Shown here: positions 51,810 through 64,000 of the stretch, piece by piece
Layout of the letters: the number at the start of each line of letters is the position of its first letter
Numbering within the stretch: the stretch's first letter is position 1
From: Pisaster brevispinus
Lineage: Eukaryota > Echinodermata > Asteroidea > Forcipulatida > Asteriidae
Length of the DNA: 64,000 nucleotides
Direction of reading: 5' to 3'
NCBI GenBank assembly: GCA_023634235.1
Contig: JAMKCF010000007.1
Coordinates: 14,762,592-14,826,591 of the forward strand
Made by a program: the position numbers and the translations under genes
The notes under the pieces: generated by a model
What the model saw: the letters and a program-made list of their open reading frames with translations, nothing else
What the model was told of the DNA's origin: nothing
The model's database searches: none

Positions 51810-51866
51810 CCAACGGTTCTTTTCAGAACCACCCCCCACCAACGGTTCTTTTCAGAACCACCCCCT
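51810..51866 (+). repeat. Two tandem copies of a histone-type 3' stem-loop sequence
   Basis: Stem-loops GGTTCT-TTTC-AGAACC at 51815-51830 and 51844-51859, each preceded by CCAAC and followed by ACCCCC, in 29-bp direct copies. Six-base stem, UUUC loop and flanks fit the replication-dependent histone mRNA 3' end. No histone reading frame precedes them, so they are probably element-borne. Confidence 0.5.
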
Positions 51867-52362
51867 TCAACATTCCCAGTACGCCCTCCTTGTTTGTTTG
51901 TTTTTTTCCCGTACGTCCAAATTACGTCATCACTCGTCACTCTCTCATTAGTCCTTCATTTACGTCTCATTATCCCCTATACAGATCAGGTCATCCTTCC
52001 GTCATTCCGAGCCTATCTCCCCCACGCTTTAGTCACTTCATTATCTCCAACTCATTAACATCTCATTGGCCCCATATGCAGATCAGGCCACATTTCCGTA
52101 TATTCCGAGCCTATCTCCCCACGCTTAAGCCCCCTCATTATCTCCAACTCATTAACATCTCATTAGCATCTCATTAAAAGCAAACATCTTGCCGTATAAA
52201 TTTCCCCCTTACTCCAACGCTTAAGCCCCCTCATTATCTCAGTGACCCGCCTCAACTCCTCCCCTTATGCAAATCAGGTCATCCTCCCGCATATTGTTTT
52301 CCTATCTCGTAACGCTTAAGCGCCTCATTAAACTTAATTTATGCTAATTATGTACATAATTT

Positions 52363-52375
52363 AGGTCAAAGGTCA
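52363..52375 (+). promoter_or_regulatory. Perfect DR1 site in right TIR
   Basis: AGGTCAAAGGTCA on the plus strand, the inverted counterpart of the site at 50786-50798. Confidence 0.4.
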
Positions 52376-52994
52376 ACTTCCGTATATCCGCCCGCTTAAC
52401 TACTGACGTCACTTGAGTAGGGCGCCCTCGGCTGTAGCTCTAAAAGAAGCTTGCTCATAGGCCCATCCAGCGCGCTGCGCGTACATAGATGCGCGTTTTC
52501 CATGGTTGCATCATCGTTCTACCTCCGAGATGGCGACGTGATGATGTCAATTGCATGAGGTTAACAGGTGTTCTAGGGTCCACCAGACTACTCACTAAAC
52601 ATTGAATTGACAAGTAGAGAGGAGACGGCGTGGTTTCTAACGTTATAAGATCTTTTTTAGTGAGTGCAGGAAAACCCGCATTAATTTTTGTACAGTGCCT
52701 AAAAAGTCACAGAATGCTAAATCCCAAGGTCGTCTAAAATTCTTACAGTGATTTCGAAAACCTTTTGGGGTCAGTAATTAATCCCAACAAAATTTTCTCA
52801 ACACGCACAAACCCTTAGACCTTATCGTACGTGACTAGACTTGTTGGAGTCCTCTACATTTTTGGCTCCCTGGATAACACACGAATTTTTTAGGCCCTAT
52901 TCCGTTCCTGAACTCTGTCTGCTCTACACGTCATCGCATGGAGATTTCGTGATCGAGCATGCGTGTTGAAAACGCGGTGTTTGCACTATAAACA

Positions 52995-53140
52995 CTTCCG
53001 GGTCAGAATTTACTTGGATTCCGGTACCTGACCAATTTCTTGGTCAGGCTGACCCGCAAACTGGTTAAGAATGGGATTTTCAATCGGATTCTGCGTCTGT
53101 TTAACCCATTTCTTGGTCATTTCGACACACAGATCCAGGG
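52995..53140. repeat. GGGTCA-palindrome dispersed element
   Basis: CTTCCGGGTCAGAATTTAC, TTGGTCAGGCTGACCCGCAA and TTAACCCATTTCTTGGTCAT. Confidence 0.6.
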
Positions 53141-54950
53141 CCTTGCATCTCTGCCTTATGAAAAACTACTTTTTAGTTGTTTTTCCATTTTACAGACAAG
53201 CAAAAGACGGACAGGTCAACGGCAGGATGGGTCGATGAACTACCTGAACCATCCGAACCACCCGTCGTTCCGCAACTGACATCATCAGTCACGGCTGCCT
53301 GGCCGGTTAAACACATGTAATACAAAGAGACAAATCAAATCAACCCCTATAATCACCTGAGAATCTTTGGACGGGACACTCGCAGGAATTCTCGCTCAAA
53401 CTCGTGTTTTTCCCCCCTTTTCTTCACAACGCCTGTGGAGTTACGGTATTTGCTCAAGGAATTGTGTTAAATCTGTCACCAGGGTTTGATATATATGGGT
53501 TAAGTACACCAGTGCCTTATTGTCTTAAGTCCCCTTGCATCAATCACGTCTGGTTACGGACTCCTAGATGGGTCACGGTGGTGTTTGGTAAGGTTAATCA
53601 ATGGCATGACACCTGTCTACACATCACCTGGTCCACGCATCTTTCATCGACAACTCCATACGAAAATACACCATGGAATTACGGGTCCTTCTGATATTAT
53701 GATGCGTAAAGCAGTCTCATAAAAACAAAAAGTTGTTGTTGTCAGAAGCACCCTCACATATAACACACAGATATTAGGCTTGAAGTTATTACGTATAGGG
53801 TTAGTAAGAAAAAAAAACATTGGTTATTTATTCCGAAAGCTTACTGATTAAAACGTTCATACTAAAACTTTTTTTCCTGTGAAATAGGCCTATTTCCCGC
53901 CAGAAATAAAGTCATATTCGAGAAAACTGTATCTGAAAACGTAAAAAAACCCACCAAAACACCACCAACAACAGCTGATTATCAGTTAGCGTTCAGACTA
54001 AAATCTAAAACAATATCTTTACACGCTGAATATTGTGCACAGTTTTTTTCGCTATTTCTTCCTACTCACAAAACGGATGAGGTCAAAGTTTTCACAGGTT
54101 TTGTTATTTTATGTGTATGGCTAATCACACAAAACATGAACACTGTCTGCGACTATTTTGTCGGCTCTACCAATCTTGTACAATACCATCATAAAAATCA
54201 GCACACTTTACACACTCCTCTTTTAAAATACCTCTCGATTCTTTGGCGCACCATAACACATGTAGGCGGGTTTTATTTTAGGAGTTTAACATGGTAATGT
54301 TAGCGAAAGGGTCCGACCCGGGACGGTCTTGCTGGCAGGAAAATTCCTAGCAAACGTTGCCAATTGCAACCCATATGAAATTGCTCTTTATATAGAATGC
54401 ACTACTAAGAACGAAGACATTCCCCACCCAGTCAGACAAAACTAATCACAGCGTGAAGTGATTCCAGTGTTTAGGAAAAAACCGGGCAGAATATTAACAA
54501 AGTTACTGACTTTTATAAATAGAAGATTTCAGACTGAATGCCTTGGGACTTAACAATGCTTGACTGCAAAAATATTTTAAATTAGAAATATATTTATATA
54601 ATGTCTGTACTTTTAAAGTCACGTGCTCTAGGCTGAGTATTGGATTAGGGCGCCCAATACCACTGATAACATTGTTATTAATAGATTGTAATATTACATC
54701 GGGGATACAACAAATAATAGTTGTCTTTTTGACTTTACATCGATGTGTATTAAGCAATAAATACTCAGTACCTCCAGAGTTCTGTGGGAAAAAACCCCCA
54801 CCAATTCCACCAGAGTGATATAATGCCTTTGGATTTTGGTGTCACATAACCTGGGAAAGTCCTGTGCTTACGGTGCTTAACACACATCTGTGTAAGGGGT
54901 AATCACAAGACAAATAATTCTATGTTATTGTCAGTTCATACCAACACCAA
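53140..54950. other. Gene-free stretch, nothing recognised
   Basis: AT-rich sequence with short open frames only (longest 96 codons at 53404-53694). I see no domain, RNA gene or clear repeat. Confidence 0.5.
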
Positions 54951-55017
54951 TGTGTGATAAGGATTATGTGTTCAGTGCAGCTGTCTATAATCCCGAGGAG
55001 GGAAAATTCACATGCTA

Positions 55018-55090
55018 CAAGCGGGTTGGGATTCGAACCCTTGACCACTGCCATTCCAGAGCAGGTGTCTTACCACTAGACTATACGCTT
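55018..55090 (-). mobile_element. tRNA-like sequence (third type)
   Basis: The reverse complement has TATAGTCTAGTGGTAAGAC (A box) and a perfect B box, GGGTTCGAATCCC. The arms do not pair well, so it is a tRNA-derived repeat rather than a gene. Confidence 0.5.
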
Positions 55091-55159
55091 TACTCTCGAG
55101 AGTTTGACGAAAGAAACTATACTCAGATTTTGGATACATTTTACAAAAAGTTATGAAAA

Positions 55160-57400
55160 TATCTAAATTATTATTTTAATTCAGTCTGTCTACCGTTTTG
55201 TGACATTGTTTGTTTCTTTGTCTGTTTTTTGTATTAATTTTTTTTACAAGCTTCAGCTTATCAAAACAGGCCCAATCTCTTCTAATTAAATTTATCTTGC
55301 TTAAAATGTTAGTAAATTTGTGTCTTCTTTACTTCCTATAACTACATGAAACTGCTGTTATTTCTCACAGAAGTATGGAACTAAATTGAATTGAACTGAG
55401 TTGCTCTTTAACCGCCGTGTATAGTGTGCATGCATCCTGCCAGAGTAAATACTCCACGCTGCGTTCATATTGTGACCAGAAATAACTGAAATGAAAGAAT
55501 GATTTTATTGCCAAAAGGGTAAAGGGTTAACAAATACAAGGAACATGAAACCTTGGATACTTAACAGGAGCTTGGGTGGTGAGGTTCAGCATTAAAGGTT
55601 TTTAGACGTTTCTGCATGGTAATAATGGTAATAATTTTTCCGTGACAGTCTGGAATTTCTTTTCAAATTGAGGGTGGGGGGGACCTAGACTTGGTTCAAG
55701 TCGGGTTGTGTGCCGACTCGTCATGAGTTAATAAGGTTTTTGTATAAAGCACGCCCTCTATCTAAAACGCGCTTGACAAAGTGCTGAGAGTGCTAAAGAG
55801 AGGACAATCTTGTGAACCACTAGATCCACCGAGCGTTCCCGCTGAGGGGAAGCTGGTTCGGATCTGGTATATCACACATCGGTGTATGGTATAGTACGGT
55901 CAACCCTCGTTATAAACAGCAAGGTATAAAGATGTTTTTTCTGTGTTTCTTTGTTTTGCCTAACTAAGTTCGTGTTATAAAGAGGTACCGGTGAGTTGGC
56001 CAGTCACACAGATCTTGTTAAACGAGAGTCGACAGTAGGGCCTACCATTGTATATCATATTTCGACTTGGCGATCGAAATAAAGACTGCATGTTTGGGGG
56101 ACAAGTGTCGCATCCTGCAGTAGTTCAGACGAACATATATTTTGCGGGACAATGTAACCAATTTTTGCTAAAGTATGGAACTTTTACAAAGAATCTTGTT
56201 TCAGAATAAGTAGTATTTGTTTTTTGTTCATATGACATCTTTAACTGTAAGTTGGGTAATTGCCAGGACCTCGTGGAAAGAGGTATAAAGCAGTCTCCAT
56301 GGTTTTTTTCCGGAAATTGTCAGCAAGTAATGACTGTTATTCGAATGTGACTATTGACATCATGAAGTAATCGTTTCGAAATAACTTGGGTTCCACGTTT
56401 CACTGGATGTCGACATTGGAATGGGGTCAACAACCATAAAACATGGATTTCATAGAAATTCATCTCACATAGAGGTGATGATGGAATAATTTAGCAATTT
56501 TTTTCCCTTAATAGTTCAGTTAAGTAGCGTGAAACTATTACGTTGCAATCAAACGTAAACTTCTGAAATCCGGGGGCATGGAAAGTCAATTCTTTTAATG
56601 GTAAAAGCAGTGGCGTGGCGACGTGATCGCGGTTGTAGGGGGGTTGGTTTGGTCGTTTGGAAAGTGAGGTCAACACGTATGCCTACTCTTTATATGTCTC
56701 CCTTGAACATTTTGTGTGTTAGAAGGTAAGGTCATCGTTTGGTGTCGTCAAAGTCATGCTTATTTATAGGCAAAAGTATCTAATAAAGACAGATACAATA
56801 AAAGTCACCTTTAATTTGAAAGTTTCGTTTGACTGCCCTGCTTGCTTACTGTGAGAACAGCATAAAACTGCCACGGTAATTTTTATAAAGACCGTTGTAT
56901 CCATCCACGTTGAGAGAGGTCGGGTACCAACCGTATCTGTGGTCGTTATAGTGGGGGCAGCTTTCAAACGGACACCGCGGCCATTACCAAGAGCTGCCTA
57001 GCCTGCAGGCAATCTTTGGAGATTTTAATTTTTGCGACATGACTTTAATTGATGTTCAATCAACATCAGACGGAACAATGTTTGCAGGATGCTTGCTACG
57101 GTTGCCATCTAACAAGTTGGCTTTCGAATACAAATTACACAATTTCTGCTTTTTGGGGTCGTTACGAAAGTATGACGCAGGTACTTTGAAAGACTGGCCA
57201 AAGATAACAATTATAATTCCGTTGCCCCGGCAGAAGGTCACACGCAAATAAAAAATATATATTTATATAAAAAAACCTGAAGAACCAAAAAAGAAAGAAT
57301 GCTCTTCTGATAAGTTTAGGGCAAACCTTTGTATAATGTTGCTTGATAGAATTATGCACAATACAAGTTTTTTATTTCCATTTCCTGCTGCTACGACTCA
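55160..57400. other. Gene-free stretch, nothing recognised
   Basis: Low-complexity T-rich and A-rich sequence and scattered short frames below 75 codons; no supported feature. Confidence 0.5.
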
Positions 57401-57830
57401 GTTTTTGGAGCGCATTTTTGTTGACAGCAACGCTTTCGACTTTCTTCCGAGCGTTACGACGATCGGAGTTGGTCACTTGGGAGCAAATTCAAATCACTTC
57501 TATAGACCACGTGACCCGTGGCAACACATGTTTATAAACGAGCCGCAGACCCTGAACTTCCCGCGGGCACAATTTGTATACACACCTCCGTGGAAGAAAA
57601 CATTAAATCTTATAATTTCAGTGTATATTGCACTGTCGGATTTGTATCAACTTTTGACTCGAAGAAAGGGCGTACATCTCAAAATTTATTCACTGGCTGT
57701 TAACTGTTATAACTCTTGAATTTGTGTAAAAAAGGGACGACACAAAATGTAAGGTTTCCCATGTGACCCGTGTAGAATCTTGCCTTGCCTGCTAGAAAGG
57801 CCCTGGAGTGTACAAGGTCACTCCTTTTGT
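57400..57830 (+). repeat. Dispersed repeat, counterpart of 45.6-46.0 kb
   Basis: Contains ATGTTTATAAACGAGCCGC, ATCTTGCCTTGCCTGC and GGAGTGTACAAGG. An open frame at 57336-57719 lies mostly within it and is not a credible gene. Confidence 0.45.
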
Positions 57831-57959
57831 AAACAAAGGTTATTCATAGTCAGAGGACTGTAAATATCACAACGCTATAATTAACCATGCATTTAAGTTT
57901 GGTATTGCGTGATGTGCAACAGACGTAAGAACTCAAATAAAAACGAGGAGCAGGGTTCC

Positions 57960-58140
57960 CAGTTTCATACAGCTGCCTAAGCACAAAATGTAGCTAAGAC
58001 AACAAAACTATGCTGACAAGAATAAGGTTATGCCATCAAGAAAAATGGCAATGTCACAAGTACAATCTACAGCGCCCTGCTTATTTTTACTGAGCAGAAA
58101 GTTCTCCGGATGGAGCAGCTCTATGAAACTGGCCCCAGAG
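57960..58140. repeat. TTAGCA-family repeat with terminal pairing
   Basis: GTTTCATACAGCTGCCTAAG at the left pairs with GGAGCAGCTCTATGAAAC at the right. Confidence 0.5.
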
Positions 58141-60720
58141 GGAGGGAGCACCTGACGGGGGACATTCTGTGTGAAAACATCGCCCCTCTCCATGCCCCTA
58201 CCGTCCCGTTCTCTCCAAGCTCAGGCTTGGGGATAGGCCTAGTTCCGTAAATATTTAAGCGATGCTTCACTTAACCGTATAAAACAATCCACCAATGGTG
58301 TACACCTTTAGTATTGTGTAACACAAATTGGCATTCTACGACTACACATACCTAGGGGATTATAGGCCTTAGGTCGAATGCAAAACTGAAAGCAAAGATG
58401 CAAGGGTATAAACGTGGAGCTGGAGTGAAACAGGAATGACTTCGACTTTAATCTGGACTTCCCTCAAACCATAGACCAACCTTGTTTCAACCTTAGTTCG
58501 TAAAATTCACAGGTGCCATATACAAGGATGACGCTTGATGCCCGGGGGCCCAGTTATTACACCTTTTAACCTTGTTCACAGACGCGTGGCACGGTAAAGC
58601 AATCTCCAATACAGACAACCTGATAAAATAGGAAATAAAAAAAACCCACAGAGACAAAAAAAACCCAAAGGCATATAATGTAAGATTACTCACAATAGCA
58701 CATGAAATCTTTCACAGCAGTTAATCCCGGCTCTAAATGGTGACACTCTCTCTACCCTTTCAGATCACAGAGGTTCGGATCGCCGTTTACTTTCCTTATT
58801 AACACAGTGCATGTAAGTCCAAGCCTTCCCTTGAGTAATGCGGTGATCTAACGCGAGGGACGTAGTTCGGGCCACCACTGGGGGATACGAAGGGGGAAAT
58901 AGCTCCACTCTTCCGTCTGCTACCGCGGGTCCCGTGCGCTGATCTGGCGTACTAAATCATTTAGTGCACTGTATGGGTTGTTTGGGGATCTACGGAGCCT
59001 CTAAGATGACATCGAGGAACCTGGTTGAAAATTATAAACAAACAACAGCCCACACGCAATGTATACATATACGTAAATAAACATATAAATGCTTGCTGGC
59101 TATGGTTTTGACAACCTCCCTACGTTCCATGGCATTAACTCTAGCAGCCACGTCCATTTTCACCTTTTGCTTCAGCAGAAAAATTAAAACACTGCACCAA
59201 CCTGGACCAGTACAAACCCAAACCTCACCCCTTTGCCAAGGAAGAAGGGAGTGGGTAGATGGGTGGTGGGAGCCTGAACCTGGTTTGAGATCCTTGCACT
59301 CATGTTGAGGGAGGCACGGGGTCAGTAAAATTCGCACGTCAAGCATCGTGGAACCGTTGCAACGAAAGCTTCTCCCCTGCTAACTGCAAACATTAGCATG
59401 CAAGTTACAACGGCCTCTTGTGTTGTGACAGTAGAGGGCGCACAGTCAACGCCCAATTCCTGTCTTCTTACAGTCCCTTTAGGGACTCCGTAGCTTGCCG
59501 TCACTCAACACAAGTTGGAAAAATTCATACGGCAAATATTAGCTCACTGAGTTATCTGCCATTAACGCAGCACTCTCAAGTTCAGGAAATGTCGGTCAAC
59601 AACGAAGTGGACTGTAACTCGACAAACCCCAGTCATGGATCAGTTTATTGTTTGAGTACGGTGTACTCTGGAATTTGGATGATCCCAGCCCATTGTCACA
59701 CAAACAATGCTTAGGAATGAGAAACATTGCACTGCAGAGAAAACATTCATGACAAGAAGTCAGTTGTTGGTTTTTTAAGCTCTTCTTGGCCAGCTCATGG
59801 ATGCCTGACAAATTTATCATTCAGCTGTGTAAGTTTCACGTGGACCATAGCTTTACAAAGCTGGCCTAATTGTTTCGTGTCTTAGTATAATTCAATTTCT
59901 ATTGCGGTTTCTTATGTTTCCAATCTGAGCTTTCGATCTGCCGACGAGCATTTGAACCAATTTCTTATAGAATTTATATTTAGAATTTCCTTTGTAAAAT
60001 TGTGTATGGCGAATTCATAGTTTAAGTTTCTAATAGCAAAAGAGTCGCATATAAAACAGCATCATCTGACACGTCGTTTTTTACCTTCAGAAAGCCAACC
60101 TTTAAGTGACGTTTGTAGACAAATCAGAACACTAAAAGAACTTCATAAAAGCTGAAGTACCACTTCATGGTTCATTGTTTTTAATAATTTTCCTATTGTT
60201 TAGAAGTGAAGAAATTAGTTACTTTGCATATCTTTCCGATTAAGAAGCTTCTTTAAAGTACACTAAAATAAATGGGATGTTAAAATTGACACCATAGTTG
60301 TTGTCATATATAGATGTCAAAAAAAAAGAATACAAATTTAAACCGTAGGTTGGTAAAACAAAACTAATTTCTCCCAACATAATTCATTGGTTTCAGTGTA
60401 ACACCCTATGATGTTAATTTGATTTTCTCTTGGGTAGTCTAGCCTATGTGAGAACACCCATGGTGTCAACTTTAACACCCAATTTGTTTTTTTGCAGTGT
60501 AAGACCCCGTCCTGCCCTTTAAGATCATTTCTAATAATTGATTGACCTTTGCACTTAACCTAATAGTACATGGGGGTTATACTGTGGAGCACGATGACTT
60601 GTATACGGTTTTTAACATGTGGTACAAGGTTTGTTGGTAAATAGGGTGGAGAAATATTCGTACCCATTTCAAGTTCGTATACAAGTTCTGGCTTGCATTG
60701 CTTTTGCATATACTCCCTGC
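58140..60720. other. Gene-free stretch, nothing recognised
   Basis: Longest frames are 98-104 codons on opposite strands at 59.0-59.7 kb, with no family motif. No tRNA, rRNA or clear element seen. Confidence 0.5.
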
Positions 60721-60880
60721 GGGGCTGGACCCATTCCTGTGCCTGGCTGACCCGGAAACTGGTGTTAAAAATGGGTTTTTTTAAAACTCGGACTTTACGT
60801 CATTTTAACCCATTTCTGCGTAATGTTTGACACAGATTCAAGGTCACACGGACCCAGAAATGGGTCGTGCCCCCTGGGTC
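60720..60880. repeat. GGGTCA-palindrome dispersed element
   Basis: CTGGCTGACCCGGAAACTGG, TTTTAACCCATTTCTGCG and ACGGACCCAGAAATGGGTC. Confidence 0.6.
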
Positions 60881-62136
60881 TCGGAACAAGGTCAATTATG
60901 AACCGGGAGTTTTCTTTCCCCCAGTCACAACCATTATTATTCTTGTGGGAAAAAAAACCTCCCCAAAAAACATTCGCCCAGGATTTGCACGCGGCCTATA
61001 TGCAAAGAAACGCGTGCGTTTACTCTCGTCTGGTGAGAGATCATAGGGGCAACCTGCCTGCATGTTGACACGGCATTTGAAGCTCTTTTGTAGACACCCC
61101 TCCGATTGGAAGAATTAAAAATCCAGTTGGCCTTTTTAAAACTTGCTCAGAGGAGTTAAATTGCTTCTAAAGAGAATCTATCAACATTACTCTTGATGGG
61201 TATAGGCAAATGATTGCAGTTTTAAAATCTTTCTTGCTGTATATATGATAAGGCACATGCACCGTTTGTCTCTATAACCCTCAATCGATTTACAACTCAC
61301 GGTGCAGGCGATAAGAAAATAAAGATAACAACCGAAACAGACACGCTGCAAAACTGTGGCGTTAAATTGATTCTCTTTGTACCTATTTCTATTTGAGCGA
61401 ATCAATATTGAACACTACAGTTTTTACAGTGCAATAAAAACATAAAATGAATCCCCCCAAGATGAACTCCAAAACGGTAGCGCAGTATTTCGTAGTTCGA
61501 GCCATACGGTAAGAGACCCTTTCAGTGTCAAGGGCGTCGATGGGTGGGGGACGGGGGGGGGGGGGACATGTCCCCTCACTTTTTAGACTGGAGGGGACAG
61601 CATACCAGATGTCCCCCCCTCCCCCACTTTTTGATTGACTGCTCATTAGAAATATGCAACAAAATATAAAAATATACAACATTTTCTTGATCTAATATTT
61701 AATTACAATTTTTGTTCAAATAAAACAATAGCGAACAAATGGTGAAATGTTTTTTTCATTTGTATCTTTTTTTCTGATGGACCACGCGCAGAATGGTATT
61801 TTGGGCCTATTATGTAAGATGTATTTTTTCAAGACTTGCTCGCCCGTCCCCCCTAGTACTTTTCAGTAGGGATCGAAGCCCTTGGTCAGCAAGTGTAATC
61901 ATATATCACTGCCTGCAATCTTAATGGCTCCATCTTCTGATTATCTTTTTTTTAATATTGCCTTAAACCCACTAAGGTTATCTTCAGAAGCACACACATG
62001 AACCAACAAACAAAGATTAAAACTCAAGAGGGCTGATTTCGCTCCCAGAACGGAGTGACACAGAAGCTCCTGACGTCATGCGATAGTTGTACGATACTAC
62101 TATAGGGCTTATCAGTGATTGGGCAAATACTAAGAA

Positions 62137-62480
62137 TTAAAGGGACGGTCCAATTGGTTGTAAATTTGGGCTATAAAAAAGTGTTTACTACAAAATGAAT
62201 TGAAATTAATTGGGTTGGAAATATGTTTTAAAAGAAGTGGAACTATTAAAACACGGTCCGCCATTTTTTATGGAGTCAAAAAGTTTGTTTTACAAAACGG
62301 CGGACCACGGCTGTTCACGAAGTAAAAGGAAAACTACACAATTCCGAGACATTTGTGTGGTCATTATATTTTACTTTTTCAACCATCTTCATTTCGTAAA
62401 GAGCGCATTTAAACACTTTTTATAGCCCAAATCGCCAAATCACGGCAACGTGTTCCTTTAAAGGGGCGGTCCAATTGGTC
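62137..62480. mobile_element. Dispersed element with AAAGGGACGGTCCAATTGGT end
   Basis: The start sequence recurs at 62459 (AAAGGGGCGGTCCAATTGGT). The interior (ACAAAACGGCGGACCACGG) matches 19265-19485. Confidence 0.65.
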
Positions 62481-62769
62481 GTAGACTTCGGGAGACTTAT
62501 GTGCGTGCGTGCATTCTTGCGCTGTAGTTGTCGTCGTAGACTTTAACTCAAGCCGTTAATCGTCCAAGAGTGCGATTTTAGCCCAAAAGCTTCGGGATGT
62601 CATCGACAGCTGTCGCATTGTTTTATAACTGGATTGAAAGATCATTGCTCTGGTACCGTGGTTAATTAAAAGCGTCCATGACAAGTTGACATGTGCCAAA
62701 AGGGGACATTTGGGAGGGATGGCCTAAAAGTGGCATTATTACCTCAATAAAATAAATACTGTTGGCCTA

Positions 62770-62930
62770 AATTCATCGAGCTGTTTAGCAGAATTGCTTT
62801 TTAGCAGAGTTGTCTTTTAGCAATGTTTTTTCTGCTAATTAGAAATGACCAGGGAACCATGACGAACATTATATATTTACACGGTATTTTGGCTGGTAAC
62901 CTGTTTCTTCCGAGCAAGAGTTGTGAAAAT
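62770..62930. repeat. TTAGCA-family repeat
   Basis: GAGCTGTTTAGCAGAATTGC, TTTTGGCTGGTAACCTGTTT and GAGCAAGAGTTGTGAAAATG. Confidence 0.5.
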
Positions 62931-62994
62931 GGGCACTGCTCTCTCACTCTTTAAAAACTTCCGGTAACTGAACCAGATCAGAGTCACTTGGGGC

Positions 62995-63185
62995 CTTACC
63001 TATTTGCGGGTCAGTAAGGTCCGGTTTCTGTGTCATAATGACCCAGAGAAGGGTCAAATCAACACACAGAGTCTTAGTTAACATCCCTTTTTAAAAACCA
63101 CTGTCTGGGTCAGCCTGACCCGGAAATAGGTCAGGCTGACCACGGAACCTGGATCTGGGTCAATTCTGACCCGGAAGTTGTTATA
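62995..63185. repeat. GGGTCA-palindrome dispersed element
   Basis: GGGTCAGCCTGACCCGGAAA, ATAGGTCAGGCTGACC and GGGTCAATTCTGACCCGGAA. Confidence 0.6.
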
Positions 63186-63189
63186 GAAG

Positions 63190-64000
63190 GAACGACGAAA
63201 CGACTGGGGTGCACTCTAATTACTTTTGTTCTCAACACTGCGTTGACATTGCTTTTGGTTTTTGGTGGACCATACCTGGCATATTTTTGTAAACACTTCT
63301 TCAAGAACGTTCAAAAACAGGTGTGTTAAATTTCATGCATTTTTATTTGTTAGTTACCGTTTCCCATCTGTAAGAAAAAGTAGATGTTTCATCAAACAGG
63401 AGACCTATTTTCGAACGAATGATTTTTCGTGTAAATCCTACTGCGAATAAAATCACAATGTTTTTTAAAACTCTGATCCTCTGCTAACGATCACTATCTT
63501 AATACGCAATTTTAGTGTGAGCCACGCCCACTTTGACTAAAATACATTTCTGTTTACAGATCCACTAAAAAAATTCACTTCGGATGGTTTATAAAGAAAG
63601 GGAATGTTAATGGGGGGAAGTTTTACAAGTCTGTTAAAAGTCGCAAACGTCTGTTAATTAAGTTTAAAACTAACATTGTTTTGAGCTCTAAAACTTTGAG
63701 TCAGGGAACTGCACAAAATAAACAGTCCAAATCAAGAGTCTTTGCATGGCACCACTCGAGGCTCACATAAATATTGTGTGACAGGCCGGAGTTATACAAA
63801 TTCATCAAAATAATTATCATGATAAAATTAAGAGTTGCACAAGTATCTTTTCGTAAAACGTTATAATACAATTAAACACTTTATTTTGGTATACAGTCAA
63901 TAAAAGTACGATGGTCATCATACAATTTTTCTTAATTGTAAATTAAAACCATAATAATCTCGAATCGTTATAACAGTAGAGACAGACTGAGTTGCATTTT
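63190..64000. other. Right edge, nothing recognised
   Basis: AT-rich sequence without a supported feature. The same holds for 60880-62137 apart from a poly-G tract at 61550-61565. Confidence 0.5.

Larger units (their letters stand above)
50750..52411. mobile_element. DNA element with 108-bp terminal inverted repeats, next to the gene start
   Basis: Positions 50750-50857 and 52304-52411 are inverted repeats differing at only a few positions. Both start with TGACGTCA, then GTAGTTAAGCGGGCGG. The TGACGTCA may be the element end or an 8-bp target duplication, since it is palindromic. Near the right end, segments containing CAGATCAGG, CGAGCCTATCTC and ACGCTTAAG recur about four times, like subterminal repeats. 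The interior (about 1.45 kb) has no recognisable transposase; an open frame on the minus strand at 51436-51813 (125 codons) matches nothing I know. Confidence 0.8.

Noticed and set aside
51436..51813. 125-codon open frame inside the TIR element as a transposase
   Set aside because: No transposase motif or acidic catalytic triad could be recognised.
57336..57719. 127-codon plus-strand open frame
   Set aside because: It overlaps a dispersed repeat also present, broken, at 45.6-46.0 kb.

Overview
The window is animal nuclear DNA: short exons with GT-AG introns of roughly 0.1-6 kb, AT-rich introns, and many tRNA-derived SINEs and foldback MITEs. The repeat style and the protein suggest a marine invertebrate deuterostome, probably an echinoderm (inference; I cannot name the species).

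Layout. About 0.5-50.5 kb is one minus-strand locus built from M1 zinc-aminopeptidase (aminopeptidase N type) sequence. It starts at 50,537 with an exon encoding a type II membrane anchor. That is followed by three consecutive copies of the same 18-exon cassette: unit A (49,185-30,915, complete), unit B (29,651-8,830, complete) and unit C (7,859-501, cut by the left edge). All three keep the GAMEN motif, the HELAH...E zinc site and the catalytic Tyr. I joined all 44 exons by hand. Exon lengths and phases match almost exactly between units, and each complete cassette is a multiple of three entered and left in phase 2.

Neither B nor C has its own start or anchor exon. The last exon of A and of B ends at a usable GTAA splice donor in the phase that fits the next unit. 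The simplest reading is one transcript encoding a membrane-anchored ectoenzyme with at least three M1 catalytic modules in a row (over 2,350 residues up to the window edge). Reading through either donor gives an immediate TAA, so intron retention would give shorter forms.

Introns hold two tRNA-derived SINE families, a decayed non-LTR retrotransposon (24.2-27.0 kb), a 40-bp minisatellite (38.7-39.9 kb), and several palindromic MITEs, including a nested one at 42.9-44.06 kb. Upstream of the gene, 50,750-52,411 is an element with 108-bp terminal inverted repeats, each carrying a perfect DR1 nuclear-receptor site and a CRE. From 52.4 to 64 kb I find no credible gene, only dispersed repeats and unassigned AT-rich sequence.
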